A DNA stretch of 64,000 nt. Origin: Plutella xylostella (lineage: Eukaryota > Arthropoda > Insecta > Lepidoptera > Plutellidae). The stretch covers positions 7,016,001 through 7,080,000 of the forward strand of contig NC_064007.1 of assembly GCF_932276165.1 (NCBI RefSeq). The letters are read 5' to 3'. Every line of letters begins with the position of its first letter. The stretch's first letter is position 1. Positions 22,340-34,905 of this stretch are shown here, in pieces. A model generated the notes under the pieces. It was not told the DNA's origin. It saw only the letters and a program-made list of their open reading frames with translations, and searched no databases. Position numbers and translations under genes: made by a program.

Positions 22340-23985
22340 AGTATAGTTAGTCCCGAATTGTTCCAATTTATAAAAATGGAATAGAAACGGATATAAAAAA
22401 TCAATTCTATCTTGTTTTTCAAAAATATTTGAATCTATGGTATGTCCTATACTTAGGCATCACATCTATAATTATCTATCGGCAAATCAGCATGGATTCT
22501 GCAAGGGTCGATCAATTGAAACCAACCAAATTTCTTTCTTGACAGACGTATCCATGGAAGTAGACAAGGGCCTAGGCCTAGACTCTAGAGGTTGATTGTA
22601 TATACACCGATTTTAGTAGCGCTTTTGATAAAGTTAGCCATCCTCTCTTGCTTCAAAAGTTGGAATCATATGGAGTGTATGGCTCCATCTTGATGTGGTT
22701 TCAATCATACCTTAATTCCCGATCACAGTCTGTATCAGTTAGCGTTTTTTTATCCAGGGAGTATATTGCTGTTTCTGGTATACCACAGGGGTCAAATTTA
22801 GGTCCACTTCTGTTTTTGATTTTTAACAATGACATTGTTCACGAAATTAAAAATTCTAAGTTCCAAATATTTGCTGACGACTTAAAACTCTTTAAAACCA
22901 TTAAAAGTGAAGATGATACTGAATTACTACAGGATGATTTAAATAGAATTAAAGAATGGTGCGATCAAAATAAAATGTTACTTAACGCCAGAAAATGTTA
23001 TCACGTTAAGTATACACTCAAAAGAAATGTGCAAGCATCTAATTATAGCATTGACGAAGCGGTCATCAAAAAAGTAAGTGAAATGCGTGATGTAGGCGTA
23101 ATACTGGATAGCAAACTTACCTTTACTTCGCACATCGAAACCGCTGTAAAGAAGTCAGCTAAAATGTTAGGTTTTCTGAGACGACATACTAGAGAATTCC
23201 AGTCGCGTACTAAAATAATTTTATATAACGCAATGGTGAGAAGTCACCTTGAGTTTGCCAGTGTTGTGTGGAATCCTACCTATTCAGTGCACTCCCAAAA
23301 GATTGAGAGCATACAAAGGGCATTCACTAGACACTTGGCCTTCCTCTCTCAGGGTATTTCTCATCGCCAGCCCTATGATCAGCGTCTCTCATTTTACATG
23401 ATAGGAGAATGGTGAATCACATTAACTTCCTACAAAAGGTGATAGAGGGTAGAATCGATTCTGCATTTTTCCTTCAGAATGTGAGCATATCAGTCCCATA
23501 CCATCTTCCTAGAAAACCCATCTCAAAAATATTATTTGTTCCGGTGACCAAAACTAACCTCGGACAACAAACACCACTCTTCCGAATGAGCCAAGAGTAC
23601 AATTTTACTGTCACTAAAATACCCAATCTAGACATATTTTGTAAGAGTAACCTGAAAAACAAATTGCTCAACCACTTTTATAAGAAATAAAAATAGGTAT
23701 TATGTATAGAATAAATAAATAATTTATTGAAGACGTACTATATTCATAGCAATATTAATAAGTAGCAACTCATTCTATTATTGTAGTGATTATTTGTTAA
23801 AATTTAAATTTATTGAAATTCAATTTAAGTACCTCAATAAGTTATATTCTGAAATTTGTAATATATAATATAATATTTTTTTCTTCAATAATGTATTTAA
23901 ATTAATTTTATTTTATTAATTTTGTATTGCATTGCGTGTAAGAATAACCATTATATTTATATTGTATTTGGAATTAAGTACCGTA
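22340..23985 (+). pseudogene. Jockey-like LINE reverse transcriptase, 5'-truncated, frame-broken
   Basis: RT-like sequence starts near 22345 (PIYKNG, then SANQHGFCKGRS) but is broken until 22648-23415, a 255-aa frame with GIPQGSNLGPLLFLIFNND and IFADDLKLF (catalytic ADD) and VRSHLEFASVVWNP. The C-terminal continuation is in another frame, 23409-23690 (INFLQKVIEGRIDSAFFL). At least two frameshifts are needed, so it is a dead copy. AT-rich 3' UTR and A-rich end follow to about 23985. Confidence 0.8.
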
Positions 23986-24553
23986 ATTGTAGATGTTAAT
24001 TATAAGATTTAAAATTTAATTTAATGAATGATGTGGGTACCTAGTTGATACTCGTATGCATGTATAGACTTAAGTATATTTTTGTAAATGTTAATAAGAT
24101 GATTTTATGTGCATGTTGTTGGTACTCCAAAGTAAATAAATAGTTATGGTTTTGTTTTGAAGTACCTAAGTAAGTTTTGTTTTGTTATGAAGTATGAAAA
24201 AACCAAAACCGCATAAGTTAGATGCTTGAAATTAAACATACATAGGTAGTTCGGGAGTCGTCCACGGAAAATAATTTTAAGGCGAAGCGAAGCTCGCGGG
24301 CAACAGCTAGTATAACAATGTTTTTTACAACACCACTGTGCAAATTTTATTTAAGGTAAATGTAGCTATTACTGGCCTCCTAAAGATCCTTAGCTTTGCA
24401 AGTGAACTCTAGGGAATAAACGGAAATGCAAAACTTACATTTATGACTATTTACCTAAAAGCCACTTTTTAAATATACATTTATAAAAAATAAGTAAAAT
24501 TAATGTGTTTAAATTTAGACACTAAAATTATCTTCTGTAGGTACTTACTGAAT
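23986..24553. other. intergenic DNA between LINE fragment and gene B, with a Helitron 3' end
   Basis: At about 24275-24310 is a Helitron-type 3' end: GGCGAAGCGAAGCTCGCGGG hairpin region followed by CAACAGCTAG next to T. From 24311 the sequence matches the region upstream of gene B exon 1 at about 30876, so it marks the repeating unit of the array. No gene seen. Confidence 0.5.
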
Positions 24554-27500
24554 TCATGAGATTTTGGAATATATTATCCAAATTGACGTTGCGAAGGCGA
24601 GTAGCATCAAACTGGTGACGTCAGCTGCCACGGCGGTATTGTGACTGTTCTTGTGCACGACCACAACCTGATTTTGACTTACCTGGAAATGATGAATGAT
24701 TGCATCCCTCCAGCCAGGAGTTACCCTTGTATCACGGAAATCGCCGCGCCTACTGGGGGGCGCTCAGTGAAAAGTTTAAAATTATAATGTAAATCGAGGG
24801 TATCAGCTCCTACTTACCTACCTTATTTCATCAAATTTGCTCACCATACTTAGGTATGTACACACGGCAACGTTAAATGGTTGGCAGGGCACACTAACGT
24901 AGGTAGTGTATGTGTGTGTCAGCGACGTCGACGTAATTATTTAGTTCTGGGCAACCCACACACGAATATTGTAAGCATGTAGTTGTGCCAGTGACAAGGA
25001 TTCATTGTTTTTTATTATATGAAGCAAAATTTTGCAAGGCATTGTAATAGATTGAATGGCTCAGTTGGTATGATACAAGACTTACAATAATCGGTATGGT
25101 GGTTCAAATCCCACTGAACTTTCAATATTCCTTTTTTGTTTTTTATTATAGATTTAATTTTTTTTTTTAATAATAGTACTGTAGTATATACGAATAAAAG
25201 CAACACAGAAAGTAAATGAAACAAGTTATTAAGTGTTAAAATTATCAAATTTATTCTTGCCGTAACATAAACATTAAGGATGTTACGTTTTTGTTGTTTT
25301 ACGTTTTAAAACATACTTGTAGTTTATATTAATAAGGAAAATTTTCAATTAGCAGTTTTAAATCATAATAAACATCAGAAAAGGATGGACTGGCTGTTTT
25401 ACTAAAGAAAATAGGCAAGTCATTAGTTATATGAATCAACATGTTAATTAGCTAGAAATAAGATAACTTATTCCAACCTCAGTAACAATAACATCATTAA
25501 CACATTGGCTTACCCATAATTGTAAATTATAATAAGTATTTAACAAAATAACTACCTACCTATACAGTAGGTAGGTAGTTATTTTGTATACTATAGGTAA
25601 TGTATAGTATATCATGAATTAATATTATCTGTATAAGAACTAACCAATAAAATTAAGATAGTTTTAAGAACACCGTCACACATTAACACCAGGCAAAACA
25701 ACAGCGATGACAAAAGGAGTGTGTGGCCACTGACAGGCGTCTGTTAAGTTCTCTGAAGACAGCTGACACTGGCCCTACCCTTCAAATGTTTGTTGCCATT
25801 ATAATTGTAAGTGTGACTGTGTGAAACAAAGAAAAAAAAAAAAAAAAAAAAACACGAAATGCACAACTGGGGGTTTTTAGTCGGTTAAAGGCCGACACTA
25901 CCTGGGTCCCCTTCCCAGGTGTCTGTGTAGATTTTCCTCCAGGAGTGCAAAAAAAAAAAAAAAATATTATTAATAATATATAGGTATATATATATAAAAG
26001 ATAAAATATATATATATATTATAAGCTTCCACATTGAGTAGTGAGTAGTTAAAAGATGAAGACAAAAAACAACCAAACTCTCACAATATATTGATCTCTC
26101 AAAAAGGCACGGACATAAAGTCTGTGGAGTGATAATAAAATCTTTAAAAAAAAAAAAAAATAAAAAAAAACAAAACAAAATAACTAAAATCTTATACAAA
26201 TGAAAAAAAAAAAATTACTGAGCTAACCCCAATCACTATAATTTTCACCACTTTTTCGCCATAATATCTTACGTCCATCCTTGTCTGACTTAAAGGACTT
26301 TTCATCACTAAATATCACCACATTGTTGCACCAATCAAAGTTTAAAATAGTCAGTCGCAAAACGCACTCTGTTTCGACGATGCTGATCGGTTAGAGCAAT
26401 TTTCTTCGTCGGCACCGCAACCCAGCTGCACGCAAGTGAACCCGTACGGTTTGTAGGGATAGATTATGTGTTGTGGCCGTAGAACGGGTGCTGCAGAACG
26501 GATCAGCGCTATGTGCAGCTACGATTTCTCGATGGCGTGGTGATGGTGATGCATCCGTATAGACGACTACTGTCTACATGTCCCGAATCTGCGTATCGGT
26601 GAACCCATAATTGAACAGTTCTCCTCTGCAAACGAAAAAACAAATACTTAGCTTATACAAATACAAATATTCTAACAGTCAAATAAAATATTTACAATTC
26701 TATGTTACTTACCGTTAAACGTCTTGCGATTTCACTAATTGTAATGTTTTGTTCATATAAATACGATTATCTCCGCCTTTTTGAACATGGTTAAGTGACT
26801 TTCCATACTGACTGCGAAAAGTAATTAATTAAATTGACAAATCACAAAGTAAATCACTTTGCAGACGCAGAGGTGAATTGTCACTAAAACTAAAAACAAA
26901 TTTCGTTTATTCATATTGTATGAGGGTAGAATGGTTTTAATTCTCAAATGAAGAACGAATCATATATTTTTGGCGAAGAGAAATAGTCGACAGCTATGCA
27001 GCTTGTAGTCATTTGTCAGTTTCAAATATATTAATTTTATACTCAACAGCGTTTAAATTAACGCAAAATTTGAATTAAGTCAAATAAAAATAACCATCTG
27101 TGGACTCGAACTCACGACCTATGTTTCATTAGTCTAACATTCTACCAATGAGCTACGAAGTGTATAGACACAGGTAGTAAAATTTTGCTTCACATCAATT
27201 TTATAACTATTTCACTAACACTACCGGTTGATATTTTTATGTTACAGCTGGTATACGGGCGTTTGCCTACGCGCAAACTCGTTTGTGCTGTTGTGGGTGT
27301 GTGTGGTTTGTTACTGGTGTGTAAACCGATTTCTGCGTTTATGCACACATAGACAACGTTAGTGTGCACACATACACTACGTTAGTGTGCCCTGCCAACC
27401 ATTTGACGTTGCCGTGTGTACTTACTTAAAAACTTTCGCTTTTATAATTTTACGTATTAGGTAGGGTGTAGGTATGATAACAAAAATATTTTATTGTTCG

Positions 27501-30447
27501 TCATAAAGAAATGTTAAGAGAAGAAACTCTTTAAGGGGGGGCATTCTCAGCCGTGGGGTGCAAGGACTGCAAGGGTACCTCGCTGTTCTATTTCAATATT
27601 TCATTAAACTACTTACAGTGTTGTTGATCCAGTCGGTGTAGCTAGAGACGCGCGTAGACACATCAGGGTAAAAGTAAGTGTCGCATAACTTCCCAAATGA
27701 GGTCACCCCAACCACCACCCCGTTGTACACCAAGGGACCACCTGAGTCACCCTTGCAAGTACTAGCTCCTGTAGGGGACAAACTCTTATTGTAAGCCGAG
27801 ATATGTATGACGACTTGAAGAGTCTGTAAAATACCCAAGGTGTGTGGACGGACACAAACTTTCTCACAAACACTCATGAATCCTGTGACTTCGAAGCGGG
27901 TCTTATTTTCATCAAAACTCAAACGCACTCAATAGAACTCGTCAAACGTCTCCATAGGTCGGTCCAGCCTGTCGACTTCATAAGTCAGATAAACGAGCTT
28001 ACCTCCAACACCAAGCAGCCCCACGCAGAGCATGTTGTTGTATGAGAATAATCTCGGATAACGCGCGGCGCAGGTGTCTCGGTCCACCGTGCGCAGCCCC
28101 ACGTGCCGCAGCCCGAGGGGGGTTGACTTGCTGCAGTTCATCTACGGGGTATTACAGTAGTGGTATAGGAAGGGTATTAGCTCATTTATCATGCATGCCA
28201 AACATGGGGTTTATATCAGTTTATTATAAAATAAGATATTAGGTCATTATTTACCTATAGATGCCGATAAAATCCGCAAGATGAAGTGTTTGATACTCAC
28301 ATCAGTCTGTCCCCACCCGACAGCTACCACAGACGCGTTGTCCGGGACCACATACCCCCCCGGGGGGATGGCGGCTGGCTGCACCGAGCTGCTCCGGTAG
28401 TTGCTTATACTGGTCGGCAGCACCAACACTGCCACGTCGTTGTCTTTACTCTTCGAATATTTGTAGTTGTAGTCCTCGTGGACCACGGTCTTGGACGTCG
28501 CATGCTCTGAGCCTCCGCGGTCATTGTAGGTGGATCCGACGCGAATGACAACTTTAGATGCCCTCAAGATGGTAGTTCCAGTAGCAGCTGCAGTGTCATT
28601 GATTTTTCTGGAAAGATTTTATAGATATGGTGAAGATAGATCATTCACTGTATGAATTATCATGTACTGCAGTGGCGAAGGGTTCACACCTATAACACAG
28701 TTCTCGTCGGCTTTGAATCTAGAAATTAATCTAAAAATGGCTAACGACGTCCGTTTCTGGCGGTATCTTCGGTAATATCTATATTTCAGCCACCAGGGAT
28801 TAGGACGGGGACGGGACGGTTCTAAAAATTGGAATTATCATGATAACGAGGGGGGTGGCCTTGGCAGTTTTTGAAAACGCTTTCAAACGCAAGTTATGAT
28901 TTTTTATCCACTGGCGGCGCTAGTTCTGCGTATAATAGCGCCTTCAAGCGCAGCGAAGCTCTTGGAGGCAGCATGTAAATTAATGAAAGGGAAATATAGT
29001 GAGACATTCACGATAATTTAGTACTTACAACATTTTGGAATTTATTACCTATGTAAGCAGTGCGCAGCGGTGAGCACGTGGTGCTGTGTGAGTATCACGC
29101 CCCCACAGAAACCCCCCAGCAGCCACTGACCATGCATCTGCAAATACAGTGATAAAGTACGTTACAATGAGGGCTATATAATAACTAACCGCAAATTTAA
29201 AACAACCTTAAAATAACATAAGGCTACGTCAAACAGAAAGCATTACTAGCGCGCGTCAGAAAGATGTGTTGTACTACTATGGTAAACAGAGCGCCAGCGC
29301 TAGCGTTGCGTTGCGTATGACGCGCGCTAGTAACGCGTCCGTTTGACAAAAAGAAACGTAACTTCATAATTTTAATTTTTAGGACCTATGGCCTCCTAAT
29401 TTAACAAGAGTTTTGGGGCCTTACCATCGAAATAGAAATACATGGTAAAAGTTGGCTGTCTATAAATTACAAATGATTATTTTTTAATTAAAAACTTATA
29501 AAATTGTACAATGTAGTGTTTTGTAATATTTGTACAACGAAATAAAATAAAACATGTTTTTTATTATTATTCCGTGGAAGTTTAAAACCCTGAAAACTGA
29601 CGTATCTACTTAATTAGTTATACTTAATCAAATCATTAGTAAGTAATGTCACATAATTTTGAAATGATCTGATAACTTACATCAGAACTCCCAACAAATA
29701 ACTTTCATTGTTGATATTGAATACCTTCATCATTTGAATTTCTAGAACATTTGAGAAGTATTTCTCGGACATACTGAGACGCACTGACCCTACCCGTACA
29801 ACTGTGTACCTACGGTCACAGTCACATCACGTCCCTGTTTGGTGTCGGGAGGTATTATGAAAATTTAAACTTTTCATTGCTCGCGTTGACAGCTTCCATA
29901 AATATGTCGGTGGGTCTGGTAAAGCAGCAGTACCGTATAAAATGATCGAAAATACGCCATGTAAGGGTATCTCCTGACGGTGGTGGGTTGTCCCCCGACG
30001 ATCCTGTTGGCGGGGGTCGCGGGGCGCGCGGGGGGCTCCCTCACAGTCACCGAGTCCTCACAGCTCCCTGAAAACATAATTATATACCTACCTACACGTA
30101 GTCCATATTTTTTATGAGAAATTCCTGATCGCATAAAATGTATGGATCGCATAAAGATAAAATTTATATTCTTAAGGCAGGTAAGATAGACAATAATGTT
30201 GAAAAAAAATCTCACTCTTTTACTGGGGGTTGACTACAAAGAAAAAGCAATTCTTCTACTTTTTAAATAGACATTGATTAAGTAACATTCTTTTGCCTTA
30301 GAAAATTGAAGATGCTTCGTATAAAGTACCACATATACACATATATATTATGTAGATATTTACCCAATTGTACTCTACCATACTTAACTACCGTAAATAA
30401 TAAAGCTTACCATAGTAAAATAGCACAGTCATAATTAGTAACTTCAT
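24554..30447 (-). CDS. serine protease paralogue B with C-terminal membrane-anchor signal
   Basis: Seven exons: 30447-30411, 30067-29934, 29137-29049, 28607-28301, 28141-28003, 27768-27617, 24682-24554; 987 nt, 328 aa, no stop, all junctions GT/AG and in phase. Domain order: short signal peptide; propeptide with one Cys and a Pro/Ala stretch; activation site NR|IVGG; His57 in TAAHC; Asp102 in NDVAVL; Ser195 in GDSGGP. Pocket residues by chymotrypsin numbering: Ser189, Gly216, Asp226, unlike trypsin (Asp189) and reminiscent of crab collagenase for Asp226. The last exon codes VSQNQVVVVHKNSHNTAVAA then DVTSLMLLAFATSIWI, a small/polar stretch before a hydrophobic end, as in GPI signals. If intron 6 is retained the protein stops after VSSLMKY. 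Intron 6 holds a 2.6-kb transposon. Probably a gut enzyme; substrate unknown. Confidence 0.85.
25047..25125 (+). repeat. tRNA-like sequence (not a functional tRNA)
   Basis: A-box TGGCTCAGTTGG and B-box GGTTCAAATCC are spaced as in a tRNA, and TTGAA/TTCAA could form part of an acceptor stem, but the anticodon stem does not pair. Probably a tRNA pseudogene or SINE head within the transposon. Confidence 0.4.
25126..26215. other. non-coding interior of the Tc1-like element
   Basis: AT-rich, with homopolymer A runs (25832-25852, about 25950-25965, about 26143-26170) and TA repeats around 25985-26020. A palindromic ACTACCTACC / GGTAGGTAGT pair is at about 25550-25580. No coding sequence seen. Confidence 0.45.
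27095..27165 (-). repeat. second tRNA-like sequence (not a functional tRNA)
   Basis: Minus strand TAGCTCATTGGTAGA and GAGTTCGAGTCC resemble A and B boxes. The anticodon arm does not fold. It lies near the right end of the Tc1-like element, in the opposite orientation to 25047-25125. Confidence 0.4.
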
Positions 30448-30494
30448 ACTGAAAACCATCACTTTCCTGTTTATTACCTGTCAAAAAGTAAGTA

Positions 30495-30531
30495 AAAATT
30501 GCGATGGCCAAGCCATGGCCATCGCAATTTT
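30495..30531 (-). promoter_or_regulatory. perfect hairpin upstream of gene B exon 1
   Basis: 16-bp perfect arms (AAAATTGCGATGGCCA) and 5-nt loop, 48-84 nt upstream of the ATG. Same hairpin at A (4052), C (49811) and D (56244). A TATA-like AATAAATAAAA lies just upstream on the coding strand. Confidence 0.5.
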
Positions 30532-30539
30532 ATTTATTG

Positions 30540-31325
30540 TAGCTTTTTTACTTGTCTGCGGCGAAGCAATGAGGACGGACATATAAAAGTACAAGGTGTT
30601 GCAATAGTGGTAAATAATTATAGTAAAGGTGAAAATCTACAACTCTTTGTGTCTTGTCTATCCTTTTTAACACACTGCATTGCATGTCGTACGCTACGTA
30701 AGTTCCTATGTATTGTACATACTGACCTGACATAGATACAGCGTCGAATGCGCCAGTAAAGTGACACTCCATCTTGTTCTTATATTGTTAATCTAAGGTA
30801 TGTAGAGTAGAACATGGGAAATGTTGTTAAATTTTATAATTATTATAATATATTTAAGTACCTATTAGTTACTGAACAATGTTTTTTACAACACCGCCGT
30901 GTAATTTTTTTAAGGTAAATGTAGCTATTAATTTTACGCTAGGTACCTTTAGTTTTGCAAGAGAACTCTAGGGCACAACAAATGTGTAAAACGTTTCGTA
31001 TATTTCTACATACGTCTTTTTTATAAACTTTATTCGTACCTTCATAGTTTTAATGTACCAATTGGGGCCAAGGAAAGATATAAAAAATCATAAGTTGTTA
31101 AAAATACATTTCATTTCAATAAAAGACAAAATTTCGAAGTCATCAACATCATTAAGTTAAACTACCTAACAAAAGCTACACGGAATCAGTCTGAGTCACC
31201 CCTCTTCAGGTAACTACATAATCTACATATACCACTCCGGCAACATCCTATATGTATAATAGGAATAAAAACCATATAAACGGAAATGAAAAACTTTCGT
31301 TAGTACCTATAATGCCACTTTTTTA
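30540..31325. other. gene B upstream intergenic DNA, conserved with gene C upstream
   Basis: Closely similar to about 49850-50560 upstream of gene C. No gene seen; the right part is interrupted by LINE-C. Confidence 0.6.
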
Positions 31326-31912
31326 AATATAATTTTTTTTATTTTATTTTTATTTATTTTATTTATTTATATTTTGGCAACAAACAGTCATTTACAATAA
31401 ATTTTACACATATATAGTGGTATTATTATAGACCTATAGTGCCGACAATAATCACAAACAATTGATTAACTTATAGCTAGTTGAAGTTGGGTGAGGTAGG
31501 TAACTACAGTCCATTAGCAGCCAGAGTACACTCGAGAGCAGCTAATCGAGTTCATACAGACTGATAATCATAAAAAGTATTTCGGCCGCCAAGCACACTC
31601 ATACCGTCAACGAACTGCAGATATCTATGCGTTATTCATAATAGTAATAGGTATTATTATTACTTACAATATTTTGGTCAGTCTTGTTGAATGAGCGCAA
31701 GTGGTTAAGGTGATAAACAAGTTTTCATACTAAGTAGGTATTTATAAAGTTATTACAATAGGTAAGTAAATTATGTATTAAATAGGATATAAAAATGGGT
31801 ATTTATACACGGCAAACTAGATTACCTGCCTATAATCCTAGCGTGAACAAACATGGGTTAGTAATTGGTACCCAGTACCGAGTCACAATAATTTAGTGTT
31901 TGAGAATAATTA

Positions 31913-34905
31913 TCATGATTCATCCTTATCACAAAGTCCCCTAATTATTAGATGTTTAAACCTGCCATAGGCATTACTAAATATATCAATATCGGATGTT
32001 ACATCCATTAAGTTACAGAAATTGACATTATAAGTTTGTTGGCTCCTTATAAGAAAGCGGTTACGGGTATAGTTTTTGTTCGCATTAGGTGGCACAAACA
32101 CATGTAGGTATTGGTTATTTAGTTTAGCAACGCGAGAGGGGCGCGTTATGAATTAAGATTTCGAAATAAAGTTGAACTTTGGCAGTAGGTCTGGGCAGTC
32201 TATAGTATTGTTGAGAATTTTGTAAAGGTAACAGAGGTCAAAATAAGAGCGTCGCTTATACAGAGATGATAAGTTGTAGTGTTTCAATGATTGCATATAG
32301 TCTGAAGAGTACTCATTACCCCTATGATTGAGTAGGTTAAGAAATTTCATTTGAACCTTTTCTATTTTGTCGATGTGTATTTGGTATACTGGACTCCAAA
32401 TGACACATCCAAAATCTAAAATAGATCTGACGAAAGAGAAATACAGAATCCTCAGGGTATGTGTGTTCTTAAAAGGTTTACTAACTCTATTAATAAAAAA
32501 CCAAGCATTTTAAACGACTGTGCTACGATTTTATCAATGTGAAGGTTGAAGGAGAGTTTGTCATCCATAACTATTCCTAGGTCTCGAATACTTTTCACTC
32601 GTATGAGAGAGTATTCATTAAGGCAATATCGGAAATGCATTGGCTTATTTTTACGAGTATAACTGATTATGAAACACTTTTCTATATTCAAGAATAGTTG
32701 ATTAATTGAGCAGTAATGAATTAATTTGTCTAAATCAGATTGTAGTTTTCTGCAGTCCTCTATGTCGTTTACAACTCTAAATATTTTTGTGTCGTCAGCA
32801 TAAAGTAATTGATGACTGCTGGTAAGGTTTTCACCTATATCGTTTATGTACAGCGTAAAAAGAACGGGCCCGAGGTGGGATCCCTGCGGTATACCTGAAT
32901 TGACGTTTAAATAGTTAGATTGGTATCCCTTCATACATACAGCCTGACTTCTGTTTTTTATGTAGGACTCAATCCATCGCAGCAGGCTGCCGTGAACACC
33001 GGCTCTCCACAGCTTATTGATTAGGTGATTATGATTAATTTTATCGAAGGCTTTGGAGAAGTCGGTGTACACGACATCTACCTGTAGGTTGCAGTCCATG
33101 GCACTTAGTAGAAATTCCGTAAAAGTTAGCATATTTGTCTCCACACTACGACATTTCCTAAAACCATGCTGATCGTTAGAGATAAAGTTAGACAAGAGTG
33201 ATGTAAGATTGTTAGTTACAATCTTCTCCAGGATCTTACCAAAAATACACAATTTTGAGATGGGTCTATATTCTGTGATTAAGTTCCTTTTGGCGTTTTT
33301 GGGAACGGGTGTAATAAGAGCCTTCTTCCAGATAGCTGGGAAGATACCAGTGCTGAGTGACTGCTTATAGATAAGGAATAGTGGCTTTGATAGCTCTTCT
33401 GCGCATTTAAATATCATTAGCGGGTGTATACTGTCAGAGCCCGCTCCTTTATTAACATTTACTGATTTAAGTTCCTTCAGAGTTCTGCCCAAGTCAATTG
33501 GTATTGAGTTAATATTAATAGCTGAGCTAAAGGTCATTGGTGTGGTGGGATTTGATGAACATCTGGCCTGGTCATGTGTGTCGTCTACGAAAACCGAGTG
33601 GAAATATTCATTGAAAGAGTTACATATTTGGTTCCCATCGGTTAATGTTTTTCCTTGGTAAATCATTTCGCTAGGAATTTCATTACAATTACTTTTTTTA
33701 CTTTTTATGTAGGTCCAAAAGTATTTAGGATCAACGATTATTTGTTCTTCACTAAACTTTATGTAGTTTTGATGTGCTAGGAATTCAATTTTCTTTAACC
33801 GTTTTCTAAGACATCTAAAAGCATAGAAATCTGATAAGTTTTGATATCTTTTCCATTTTTTGTGAAACTTATTTTTTTCCTTATCTAATTTTATAAGAGA
33901 TTTACTATACCAGGGTGGATATCTAGAATTCGATGACACGATTCGACTAGGAACATATTTTTCAATTAAATCATTTAAGACAGAATAAAAATAATTGGTA
34001 ATTTGGTTTATATCACTAAGAACGGAAAATTTAGCATTCCAATCTATACATGAGAGTTCCCGTTTAATTGATTCAAAATCTGATTTATAAAACATTTTTT
34101 TGGACCATTGATTGGGAATTAAAGGAACAGGAAAACATGTAGGTATTTTTATGTCCAAGGATTTATGGTGAGGATCTTCCTTGAGAAGTGGCGACTCACA
34201 AGATAATACTAAGCATTGAGTGTTACTGAATACTAGATCAAGGATTCTATTATTGATATTGAACTCTGAGTTGTACTGAGATAAAGCGGATAAATTCATA
34301 AAGTTTGATGTTAAGATGGCTAAATTGTCATTATTAGTATGAACATTCATGCTATCGATTTCCTCATCGTAGTACCACACGGCATTACTTACATTAAAGT
34401 CTCCCACAACTAAAAAAATATCATTAGGAAATTGTAAATATTTTTCAGAAACTCTTTCGAAAAAATTAGATAATCGCTCCTTGTGCGAAGGACCGTGCGG
34501 TATGTAAGTACAAATAACATGCAAAGCTCCCGGACTATAAGCGGCGGAACCGCGGTTAGCAACATGTTGTAGCTTGGAGGAGAAGCGTATACTTACCCAG
34601 AGCTCATCAGCTGGAGCGGGCGCCGCCCACGCGCCCTGCAGCGTCGCGCACAGCTCCCGCCTCACGGCCACCAGCACGCCGCCTCCCCGCTCGCAGCCAC
34701 TAGCAACTTGGTCTCGATCACAGCGAAAGACTTCATAGCGACTATCTAGGTATTCTGAGCTGTAAAAGCCGTCCGTAAGCCAAGTTTCGGTTATACATAT
34801 CATGTCGTAATCGTGAATTAAGACGTTTTCGAAAAATGAATGAGATTTTGTACGGGACCCTCTCACGTTCTGGTAATAAATAAATAAATTATTGTTAGTG
34901 TTCAT
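31913..34905 (-). pseudogene. LINE-C ORF2: endonuclease and reverse transcriptase, C-terminus broken
   Basis: The main frame, 34905-32452, codes 817 aa. APE endonuclease: IYYQNVRGSRTK, ICITETWL, VVGDFN. RT: VVYTDFSKAFDKINH, SGIPQGSHLGPVLF and the catalytic LLYADDTKIF. At a T run near 32500 one extra base shifts the frame. The continuation (RSILDFGCVIWSPVYQIHID, then 32350-32153) ends at a stop near 32153, after which the remaining C-terminus (32101-31913) follows. So one frameshift and one stop disable it. Its ATG overlaps the stop of the bridging ORF. Confidence 0.88.

Larger units (their letters stand above)
24857..27422 (-). mobile_element. decayed Tc1/mariner-superfamily transposon in gene B intron 6
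   Basis: Long terminal inverted repeats of about 50 bp (GTACACACGGCAACGT.. at the left and inverted at the right), flanked by TA. Minus-strand remnants near 26830-26740 give a helix-turn-helix (NITISEIARRLT) and near 26640-26220 give LTDQHRRNRVRFATDYF and VIFSDEKSFKSDKDG, the first catalytic Asp region of IS630/Tc1 transposases. Frames are broken by stops. Genes C and D have short intron 6 (232 and 241 bp), so this inserted only in B. Confidence 0.75.

Noticed and set aside
25047..25125. Functional tRNA genes (also 27095-27165, 21103-21179)
   Set aside because: A and B boxes are recognisable but the anticodon arms do not pair; they are pseudogene or SINE heads.
27842..28510. Plus-strand frames over gene B exons (and equivalents in C and D)
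   Set aside because: Antisense shadows of the conserved protease exons.
29674..29755. Extra exon between exons 2 and 3 of the protease genes (frame with MMKVFNINNESYLLGVLM, GTAAGT donor)
   Set aside because: Splice-like signals are conserved, but the frame is broken in A and D and any phase joining exon 2 to exon 3 gives a stop.
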